A stretch of DNA of 53,550 bases from positions 246,701 to 300,250 of the forward strand of contig NW_003149274.1 in assembly GCF_000003605.2 (NCBI RefSeq). The letters are read 5' to 3'. Of this stretch, positions 1-11,500 are shown one piece after another. A program made the position numbers and the translations under genes. Position 1 is the first letter of the stretch; every line of letters starts with the position of its first letter. The DNA comes from Saccoglossus kowalevskii (taxonomy: Eukaryota; Hemichordata; Enteropneusta; Harrimaniidae). The notes under the pieces were generated by a model. It worked only from the letters and a program-made list of their open reading frames with translations. It made no database searches and was not told the DNA's origin.

Positions 1-185
1 TTCACAAGCTTTAATTAGGTAATTTTCATGTTATTGGAAGGTATCGAAAGAGTCACCGGCGGTAATCAGTGCAAGTCGCGTCCAGGTCAAACCTCATACT
101 TGTGATTTCCAATTGAAGAGCGCATTGGATTGTGGGAAAATCTATGTTTATCAACACAAATGTGGCACATGCGCAGCGCGACGAC
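1..185. mobile_element. MITE-2 copy (left end cut by window)
   Basis: It matches 3044-3324 and 34602-34886 from 'ttggaaggtatcgaaagagt' to the terminal 'acatgcgcagcgcgacgac'. The left terminal repeat lies outside the window. Confidence 0.7.
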
Positions 186-862
186 TTACCGCGCTTTATG
201 ACCAACGCCCGGAACAGTGCATCATCACTTTATCCCCGAGTGCAGCGCCCTCAATGGTGGATAATTTGGCAGTTTTCGATAGCACGAGAATTTCACATTA
301 AGTACATTTTCCTCGGAATTACAATTATCGTCAATTTAAGTACAATTAAGGTTGTGTAAATGCCGGAATAGATAATAACACTGTTTGAAATATTATTGTG
401 AATTACGTGGGTGCGCTCTCGGTGTCAAAACTTCACGAGAGGACTCGTATTCAACTCGTATTCACGATCGGCAGTACACTAGCGCTGCATAAAAGAGCAC
501 ATTCTGCCCACCAGGTTCTCACATTTGTATTTGGGAGAATGGCGACCTTTCGGATGTGCACTTGAGGCTGTCTGTCGGTCCCGTGTCACCTTTCCTATCC
601 TCAGTGCACATAAATGATTCAGCAATAATCAACAGTTGTGAAACGCAGCATGACCGGATTGCGCCACCGAGATCATTTGCTAAGCAATGCAGTTGTGTTC
701 GTTTTTATTTAAAACCTTTTTTGTTAGAATATACTTTTGTTACCAATAAAATAAAAAAATAATTATATTTGGCGTACCAAATTGTAGCATAATTAATCAC
801 AATCCTATGACGTCATATGGACGTAGCATGTTTATTTAGAGTTATAACAAAAATACGCACAT

Positions 863-1044
863 TACTGTAAAATGACTAATTTTCACTGATTTACCATTTC
901 AGGTTTTAAATTCACAGTGTTATCATTTAGATAATGTGTTCTATGCCAAATTTTACATATTCACTGGGTTTTAATTTAGCGCATTTTCCAGTCAGCGAAA
1001 TAAGCTAAATTAAAACCCAGTGAATAATTAACCCTTTTACAGTA
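863..1044. mobile_element. MITE-1 copy with terminal TACTGTAAAA and internal hairpin
   Basis: Terminal inverted repeat TACTGTAAAA/TTTTACAGTA. Inside, arms 958-980 and 1004-1026 (tattcactgggttttaattt and three further bases) form a perfect 23-bp inverted repeat. Relatives lie at 24115-24326 and 25628-25809. Confidence 0.75.
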
Positions 1045-1592
1045 TTCTGGAATAAATATATAATACATGTATAGTAGAAAGTGTCGTAATTCGTGGCATG
1101 TTATTCACCCTGTATATGTGACGTCATCAAATATTGTATGACGTGTTGTTGTTCTTTTCTTCTTCTCGGGTGAGCGATATCCCCCTCCCGCCGCCGGACG
1201 GTCTATCCAGGAAACACTTTTCGGGTGTTCCAGATATAAATAACATAGTTCTAGCAATATGTCCTAAAATATTACCACTTTTAAGACAAAGCAAATTAAA
1301 TTCCATAAACTGGTTTCTAATGCACGTTATATACTGTCTGGTTACGTCAACAGCTTGTAGCCTCGTTCGAAGTTTCTTCATGGCATGCGCGACTACCGTC
1401 TCATACGTACAAACAAAAGCGCCAAATTATTGCAGCTTTACGGGATTTTCCGTTGTTGCAAATCAAATGTTTACTTGGCATGCAGTGATGTGATAGATAT
1501 ATATTTGGAGGACGATTGTAGGGATTACTGCACGACTTGTGACGAAAGATACATCAGAGTGTATGGCTACTCCAACATACAAATCACGTAGT

Positions 1593-2561
1593 CTAGTTTG
1601 TAAGGAATTTGACATTATCTATGATTGAATAAAGAGTAGAGCCGTGGTTGTGACACAAAGTCGTAACTACGAGACTTTTAGCTACGTCTTGTAAGGTTGT
1701 ACTTGATAATTGCGGCAGGGCATAGATGTTTGTCAATTGGAACTGATTATCTCGTACAAAGTCACAGTCAAAGTATTGGTCATAGCAGCCACGGTAAGCA
1801 TCCAGCATGTTGAACTCGATATCTTTGCACGAACTCGAGTTCTTCCGGTATTCAGTCAGCATGGCGTTCATCACACACGTTTGTACGTTGCCCATTGACG
1901 TGCCGCCCTGGAATAAAACACAATAATTATTATTAGCAGCACATTAATTATAGACTCTATATAAAATATAACACACCCTGATTAAATATGGACAAAAATA
2001 TAATACAAATATGATGTGAATTTTGACAACAAACTTTGCATATAGCTAACAGGTTTGTGTACCAATATAGTGAATTCATCTTGACTGTATTGGGTATAGC
2101 TTGCAATATTTATAATTGTTTTAAAAAATTGGATATCATTCTTGAAAACTTAATGCATTTTTCAAACACTTTAACCATGCACCACTGTAACGTCTCAAAA
2201 AGTATGAGAAGTCATGATCACGTGTTACGTTTCACAAAGTACGAGATAGCATTAAGTTGATCAAAGAGAAGTGTAACTGAATCAAAACACAGAGCAATTT
2301 GTCAGTAATCAGCAGAATGGACAGTCAATTAACAATGGTACGACGCTTTGCCGTGGTCGTGATTTTAAGTTTCATGTGTACATGACATTAATGAACTCAC
2401 TGAGTTTTTCAGATACATCTTGTACTTGTTTTCTTGCTCACAGAACACCTTTCCAAAAGAGAGTGCGAACCCGTCTGGGCCACATGTATATCGATTCTCA
2501 AAACAATCAAAGAAATCACAGTCACCGAAAGTCGCTAATTCTTCACAAGAGCTATCACCAG
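1593..2561 (-). CDS. Gene A stanniocalcin-like cassette 2 and C-terminus (exons 16-17)
   Basis: Exons 2401-2561 and 1593-1907, joined in phase 0. The first reads SCEELATFGDCDFFDCF, again C-x8-C-x4-C, then YTCGPDG and a Cys 14 residues on, the same interval as in cassette 1. The last exon gives QTCVMNAM, SSCKDIEF, GCYDQYFDC, ALPQLSS and AKSLVVTTLC before a TAA at 1593. The ordered series Cys, Cys, CY....C, LP and SL....C agrees well with the second half of stanniocalcins, better than cassette 1 does. It is the last exon of gene A. No strong AATAAA was seen close downstream; a minus-strand match lies near 831. Confidence 0.6.
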
Positions 2562-5500
2562 CTGGAATTAAAAGAAAAACGTGTAAGAACAAATCCATGG
2601 TCAATGCAAATCTACTTACAAGATTGTGGCTTATTGGCTGCACCAGTATAAAACTGTAAATCCTAAACTAACAAGTCCAATCGCCATTAAAGTGTGAAAT
2701 ATATCAACCACTTGAAGCTACCACTTGAACGTAATATTGATTACATATTTGAAAATATAATAAGGATTTGAACCAAAAAGTCACACATATCATATGGTTA
2801 ATATTTCACATTCACACTAAATGATTTGTACGATCTGGTTGACAATTTCAATTCAATGAAATAACGAGAAACAATATACTGAAGATATGCAAATATTTAA
2901 GGACTGTGGTCTTCGTGGCGAGCGCGTTCGAATTTCGCGTAAATAAACAATGTACTTTGTACAAGTCGCCCTTTTTTACAAGCAGAGATACGCGTTACGG
3001 CTAGTTTGCCAAAGAATTGTATTTCCATACTAAAGGATGGGGGGTCGTCGCGCCACGCATGCGCGAGATATTGGTCTCATATAAACAAAGATGGTGACTT
3101 TGACTTTTGCGCAGACAACGACTACAAACTGAGACGTCACCAAGCTTTACTTGGATAGTTAGATAGTGGTGAATGGAAGGTATCGACGTAGTCACCAGCG
3201 GTAATTAGTGCAAGTCGCGTTCAGGTCATAACTCGTACTCGTGATATCTTTAGAAGAACCCATTGGATTGTGGGAAAACCAATGTTTATCAACACAAACG
3301 TCGCACATACGCGGCGCAACGACCACCGCCTTTTAACATAATCTTGATTCCCCCATTCTTGTAAGAAGCGTTCTCCATTAACGTGACGTCAACATAAAAT
3401 AGATTGGTGAAAGTTTTTGTCATTCAAAACGAAAACAATGTTTAGTCGTTCGTTGTTTTAGAATACAATTATAGCACATTTTTCGAAAATATGTTTTTCA
3501 TTGACGGATGACTACAGATCTGAACATCTCACATCCATGGCGCTTTGTCACTAGAGGGTGCGATTTACAAAAAAGTTCATTGCAACTACGTATCCCAATC
3601 TGCAACCAAAGTATCAATAATAATAATATGCTATTTCTCAAACATTCATATTCGTGGAAGAAAACATAAAATGTAACATCTATCAAATATGAGGGTGCGC
3701 CAATCAACATTAATTTTAGAAACACTCACATAGTGTGGGTGGGGTTGACGAGACTCCTTCCAGCAATCTCTGCCTGACACTGGTCTTCATTGCTTCCAGA
3801 ATTCCATCAAGGTCATGGAAATTTCCAAGATGGAAGTACAAGGTCAGTTTTTCCACTTCTTGTTGGAGAAACTTCAACGTAGCGCTTTGTGGGTCCTGGT
3901 TAACCGTAGATAACAGCTGGTCAATGCTCGCTTTATAAGCTTCTAAGTTCTCGGCATTCTTCAAGTGTTCGTATAAGCTACCAGTCGATGCATCCCGGCG
4001 TAACCGATTTGAGATAGGTGGTTGAACACAGGAGGAATAGTGATTCTGGCCGTCGATATACAAATTATAGCACTTGGTGGAACTGTACACCTGCGGTATA
4101 TGTTTATATTCGTCCAACATTTTCAATCCTACGCATCTGAATATTGACTGGCGGAACTGAAAGGTGAAATCATACACGACTGTCATTACTTCGACGATCG
4201 TATTACGACCACAATTGAATAATAATTATCAAACACGTGAATGTAACAGCAAAATTCACGAATGGATCTGCATGTCCGCTTCAAATACACAAATAGTAAC
4301 TGAAATCACAATCTCATATTCAATCAGACAAATCATAATCAGGTACGTACCCCATCAGGCAAACTTTTACATCTATCGTGCAAGACACTGGTGATATCTA
4401 AGGATGAAGGACAGATGCTATGTCGGTCTTTGAAACACTTGAAGAATTCACAATCACCGTTATCTGCCATCTCTAGGCAGGAGAGTGCAATTCCTAAACG
4501 AAAAACATTTGTTATTTATTTCCCTCGACATGATAGATATGAAGAAACTGTAAAAATTGTAAAAAATATTGTCTACGAGTACATTGCAAACAATGACGTC
4601 ATTACATGAATGTCACCTATAAGGACACTCTACAAAAAACACCTTGATGTAGTTTCCATTTCCTGCTTTATTGCACACACGTACATTTCAATTCTGTGTC
4701 AGTTATTCGATAACATTTATCGTTACAGTGCATATTGAAGCACATTTTTAATAGTGTTGTCTGATATTGCATGTTTAAATGATTTATCGTAAAATAAATA
4801 CGTTCAATGTAGCAATGGATGTTTTGGTGTCTACAATAACAATATGTGCACATGCGCATTATTATCTCGATTGCAAACACGTAAGTTGGCTTCAGCTAAA
4901 CTATCACGTAACTGTGTTTTAATATTAAGGTTGTCAATTATCGTGTTCATGTTACACCAAGTACGGGCTAAGATTTAAGCTGATCTCATGTGTTTGCATA
5001 TCGGCTAAACCCAATTGCGTTTACGCACGAGAGGAAACATCGGTTAACTAGTATCAGATTTAGCCAATACTTAGTCTATTCTAAGCGTTCGCGCATGTTT
5101 CTTTGTTTGTTTTGCATGGGCTAACGTTTTCGACCACATAGCTCGTGCTAAGCAGCTGTATGCGAACGCAACTCAGAGTCAGATAAAGCTTCAAATAAAC
5201 TGTACTGGCACTCAAAATGCTAGACGCATAAGACACGTTGATAATTTCACCGAGAATGACATGTAAGGTATATACACACACAGACAATATTACAAATACG
5301 TAATCGCATTATGTCTGGAGAAAGATGAAAAACCAGTCACGAGTTTGCGCCTTATTATCGTATAATAACCGTATAATTGTAAATTCTGGAATAATGTGTG
5401 CACAGACCTACCTGTACGTAGAACGGCAACTTTATTCACCCCGCCACAGACATCACTACCTCTACCAGAACAACGCGTCCCGCAATCAGATCTTGGGACC

Positions 5501-8500
5501 ATATTACTGAGTGATACACAAATCAAAACTAGTTGAAAGAATGATGAGAATTTGCTCCCGGTGCCAACATTGACTGTGCATAATCTGAACTACCATGTAC
5601 CGAAAATTTACCTAAAGAATGCGCATGCGTGAAGAATTACTCGTGCGTAGTGTATTCAAACAAATCAAAGCGTATTCCCATTTGTGTTTATTTTGCAGAA
5701 GAGTATAACCATCGAAACCATACCATCAAAAGTATCCTAAGTTATCCCCCTAATAATATCAATTTTAGTCACAGATGACAAACATACCTTTGTTGTTGAC
5801 CATTTCCACAGGAACAAGTGTCTCCTTGCGTCAACCCGGCATATTCGTAACCCTTTTTGGAACACAGCGCCACACAGTGATGTGGGTACATGCGGTCAGA
5901 TGAAAACGTTTCATAGTTCAACGAAGAGTGCGACTTGTCCACGCAACCTATATAACCTGTAATAAATATGCGTATGTGTATAGGTTAGACTAGAGTGCAC
6001 AACATTTTTTTGAGATTCGAAGTACCGATAAATCAAGTTTAAGCACGTTAAGTTTTATTAACACATTAATATTAATGCAATTTTCGCAAAGTATGTATTA
6101 ATATTGAAGGGAGGGAGGGTCGTCACCTGCGCACGTGCCACAAGGCTCATGGGTAGACGCTTGTTTGTAAACAATGACACGCAATGGCCATCTGACGCAT
6201 GCGCAGTTGACGACTCCCGTTTTAATTAAACAAATCAATTCAAATACATTTATGCATACTGTGCTATTTGACACCTAAGGGAAACAGTTTATACACTTTG
6301 CATTGCGAGTAATTGACGTTTATTTATCATGCAATGACATTAAATGGGATTTTTGATTTCACAGGCAAAGTAATCTAATATTGTCGGCGATGGGTGCACA
6401 CTGGTTGTAATTTAATGTAATTCAATATATGAAGATAAAAACAGCTGATCATAGAATAACTCGTAATCATTCATTTTGACTATGATGGCCTGGGAATCCA
6501 TTTACATTTATAACATAACATTGCGCATCGCCCATTGTTACAAGTAGTTTACACCGTTAGCTTGAGTTCTTTTTAAGATAACACAGTCACACTTATAAAG
6601 TATAACGTTCTCTGAAACTCACCTGTTCTGTATACTGAATTTCTCAAGTTTCCGCCACAGAGGGTGCCCCTAATAGAATAACGACATTCATGCGAGCACT
6701 CGGTTGGATCATTGGCTGTTCCATACTGTGCGTACGACTCCCCACACCGACAACTCAACTGCGATGACGTGTACTGAAGTCCGGCATACGGGTACGCCCT
6801 CGCTCGGCAGTACGACGCACATGTATCTACGGAAGTTATGGAACTTGACGTTGATTTGTGTATCAGGGCTGGCAACGATGCATCGTCCTTGTAACAGCCA
6901 ATGTAATCTGGAGAGATAAAAATACGTAATTAGATAAAACGGTCTCATTAGCGGTGAATTTCATTTAGCTATAATAATGTACCTTTCTAAACTGTTATGA
7001 TTAACTAATAAAATCCGGATTGGTGGTTTCCATTTACTCGTATGTGAAATACATTAATATATATTACATGAAAGATACATCACATGAAAGACGAACACGC
7101 ACACAAATACTAACATAAAGCAAATGACAGGGGACCCGAACCTTGACTGGGAAAGACACCTTGTCTGTAAATGTGTACGCGGTATCAGGACACACTCAGA
7201 GGAACAATGACGTCATAGTAAAGGCTCCCATCACGAAATAATCTTACAGACAGTTTGTTTGCATCCAATCAGACAGCATTGTATTGATCAGTGTTACATT
7301 CTGCGTCATTGATATACAGGCCATAAACAGTATATAAAACAGTATACCGAACAGTATACCGACGTGAGTGGTTAGTATTACTGGTCAAAGAGAACAGATC
7401 AATATGATTATGTAGTAATAATTTAACTATATTTTCAGTGAAATACATTCAACAAGTGTTGCGGTATTCATTTTTGATTGATTATATTAAAGCAACGGTG
7501 AATACATACGTATCTAAACACCGTTTGTATCTCCGTGAAAAAATGGTTTGAATAAGACCCGTAAACACAAAACAGATAAAAAGTGTTCAGCCCAAATTCA
7601 AATCTATTTTTTCACGATACACAACATTTTAAACTGCGATATGCAGCTTTCTGAATATATATATATAACATGTCGCAGCTGTCATCTGCATGATCTATTA
7701 GCTCAATTAAAAAAAAAACATTGTTAAAAGGTTTATCTCACCTTTAATACTCGATGTTAATATGAGAAAGATTCATTTACGTTATTAGATATTTAGTATT
7801 CAGAGTAGCAAATAGAAAAGTAATATGTTATATCAGGCTTGAAAGTAATCCGACCGAGTAACTGTAACAGCTGTGCAAATACGTAAGACAAGTTTATATA
7901 TTTTCTACTCGCCTTTTATTAGTGGCGCGCCCTTGTTTTATGTCGACAATGCTCATTGGCATAACAGGGCAACATGACTGTGGGTTATTTTGGGGGATCG
8001 CGGAGAGCATCGTGGGAAACACGAACATTGTAACTACGATAATTGGCCTGACATCCACCAATGTATTGTACGACAGGGCGTTGTTGACAAGATTTGATGT
8101 ATGTAGCTATTTTATTTAAACAAAGATGAATATGTATAAATGTAGTTCAGGTACACAAACAACACATCCTGTGTGCATATTGTCAAACCACCCTTCCAAC
8201 CAATCTGAAATGAATCTTGCATACTGGATTCATGTTTCAGTAATAATTCCAAACAACTGTGACGGGAAAAAAACAATTTTCGTATTATTTTACCTGAGCA
8301 TAGTGTAGTTTCCCCGGAGTCATTTTCCAGTAAATCTGCTTCAAGATTTCTACGAGTTGGGAAATCATCTTTGAAGTCTCTCAGCTCGGATATAGCGTCG
8401 TTCCAGCGTTGATTGGTCACGTGACCCCAGAATGTCGGAAACCTCCCCGGACTGCCATATTGGAAATAAACAGAAGCAATGACAGTTCTTTGTGCAACAG

Positions 8501-11500
8501 TCAATTCATCGTACTTTTTTAGATTTCTATTCCCTAAATTAAATAAATAACAAAGTTACATGTACTTTCCGTTACATCTTGAAGTCGCACACAATCAAAT
8601 TGAACTGTTTTAGTAAAATGTGTCCCTGAGTTTGAGTGTGCTTACATTCGTAGTGCATATCACGTGATATGAACGAAATATTTGAACGTGTTTACGTTAC
8701 TACAGTGTGGTGATTGATATTTATTGCTATTCTGTCTCAGTAATGTAAGGTTATATTTGTTCAAATTAAGGTGTGACATGAATACAGTTAGTCATACCAA
8801 GAACAGACTTGCAGTGTACGTATGTATCGTCGTAGAAGTGTGAGGCTCGTATTGACACGAAAGGTTATTTATCGAAAACAACATTGATCCTAACCTATTA
8901 CGCACACTACATCTTCAAATATACAGAGAAAAATACAAGTGCATCAAACAAAAAACAGCAAACAACACATTCAAAATACAGGATGCCATTTCAAAATATC
9001 GATTCTCGTCCAATATTACATGTAGTGTATGCGAGATTAAATGAACGCAACCAGAACATATTGCATCAGAATCAAAGTTCCGTATTTCGAAACCGACATA
9101 AGTTATGATATTTGGAAACTTATGAGACTGAGTTGAAATGTCGACTTTCTTAACGTCCGAATGACATATTAACCTTTAGAAATTTGTGTACGCTACATGA
9201 AAATGGATGAATGTTACTAAATTTGTATAATAGATCAAAGAAATTGGAATTATTTATAGTAACTTAAAACGATAGTCTACGATTATAGCTGTAAACACTG
9301 GAATCAGTAAAGCCATATATTTTATAAATTCTAACTGTTCATGATTTCGAATGGGATAGTTGCACAGTACATGTACATGGAAATGGTGTTGTTACTGGTC
9401 GAGCCAGTCCAATCATCTTTTTTCGATTCGATTCGAAACAGATTGGTTTGTATATCAACATGAATTCATTGATTCCCGTTTCCTGTGACTGTTAATATTT
9501 TGCGAAAATCATGAATCATAACGTTATACCTATTTCCGCCACTTTATTGTCGTACGCTCTCCTGACGTCATCTATTTCTTTGTCCATGACACGGTTACTG
9601 AGTTGTGTTGCTTCGTCTTTTTCGAGATGGAGCCCTCTTTCATTTAGTTTGTTCTGCGCTGCCGTTCCCTGAGAATATTATAAGGTAATATTGGACGGAG
9701 TGTGTTGCAGCAAAATGAATCGCATGCAATGTTGTATTTAACAGAGAACTACTGAAGTATTTCAATATGAATTTTAGCGACGAATTACGTATATGACGTG
9801 ATGATGACGTCAAATGTTTGATTATGTAGTCGTTCAATTTAAAAAAGGAAATATCATTATTGTGTATTGACACATGTAACTGGTATCGACTCTGTGTACG
9901 GCGTTTCATTTACGTCACAAAAGCGCGTCGTCGCTAGGGGGCGGTACTACAATCGAAGCACTGTTTCTCTCAGCGAGTTCACTTTGAGAAGTCAACATGA
10001 CGTAATATTATTATAATTCTGAAGATCGTTACACATCTAAAACAATACTAACCCTTAGACCAAAATACGGCGTGAATTTTGTTATGATTGTTTTAGGGAC
10101 ATCCATATCCCGGAAATATTTAGCGTTTTTACTTCCCAGGTCGACACCACTACCGATAGTGACTCCACTGTTTGCATGGACGTTACCATGTTTGTCTTTG
10201 GGAACGTATCCATCCATACGGAAACCTTCACGAGCTCTGATGAATGATTTGTCGATAAGACAGTCTTGTGATACTACGGCGACGCCTACATTGGGAAGAA
10301 AGTACAAGTATCCATAAAGTCACTGAGTCAAATATCTCCATCGTAATAATACAAAATTGATGATGCTCTGCCTAGCTTTTAAAATCGAATAGTAAACAAC
10401 GCCATAACCGGAGTTAAAATCCCCTCGAAATGTAGCTGATTCAACCACACCAGTAATGGCCATATTGGAATTGTTGACCAAGCCGAATGTATCAGTCCTA
10501 TATTTTGTATTAACGGGTTGGTTTTCTCTGAGGTTCTATTCATAAATGTAATGTTAGTACGATGCCATATTAAATCAAAACTGTTTGAAATACAAAAACG
10601 CCATCAATAGACCATTTACCTTTCACTACGAGATCTCGCGTTTTGCGTGAAATTTATCTTAGAAACAGGGAAAAAAGGACATAGCGTCGTAATGACTTCA
10701 AAACATCGCGTAGAATTTGATGAACGCGAAAATATTTTGGGAGCATTTTCATGCTTAATAATGTGCCATATAGATTTGATGATGGTCAATTTTGATGACG
10801 TAGGGATATCTCAACGTAATATTTCCCTCTCAATGATCGGAATTTTGACACTAAGCTACATTTTGCGGCAGAAGTTCGATACAAGCCTTTCACGCAATAC
10901 GAGATCTCGCAGTGAAAGTGAAAAAAACCTATTGTATTTGTATTTGGAAGCGATTGAAATATAAGCGCTTTCACTGATACTAAATTATAATTGCAGTGTG
11001 ATACCATATCTTACTCCCGTGGCCAAACAACACGGCAGTATCCACCAGAGGTTGTACTTGCTGTCATGTATAGAAGTACCATTATTTCCACTTTCATCAT
11101 GTTAGATTAATATCCGGTGATTAAACTAGCCTCAGTCGGGCCGCACGTGCAACATAATACACGAACACAACGCGTGCCAATAAATTGCAACGCGATTCCC
11201 CTAACACGTTATGTTCATTGTACGACAGGGCGTTGTTTACTACAAATGACGTATGTCTAAATTTGCGTATATATTGCCTTAATAAAACTCGTACATAACA
11301 ATTCGACCTTTGACTTTTGCTGACCCGACTACGTATCTTACTAGTGTGTACTTTTATGTACTCATTCAACAAATACATTGTCTGAATTGGTAAGGAGAAA
11401 TGGTTATTCGAAAGTAAATCATGTTTTATTCTTATTTCTTATAAGTAACGAACGAAAAAACGGCGCAAAACTAATTGAGAGTTGACCTAACAAGTACACA

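Larger units (their letters stand above)
1..1592. other. Downstream flank of gene A: no gene, two mobile-element copies
   Basis: No supported coding exon. It holds the right part of a MITE-2 copy (1-185), a MITE-1 copy (863-1044) and otherwise unique AT-rich DNA. The open frames at 1127-1493 on both strands show no family resemblance. Confidence 0.6.

Noticed and set aside
113..359. ORFs at the left edge
   Set aside because: They overlap a MITE-2 copy and have no family resemblance.
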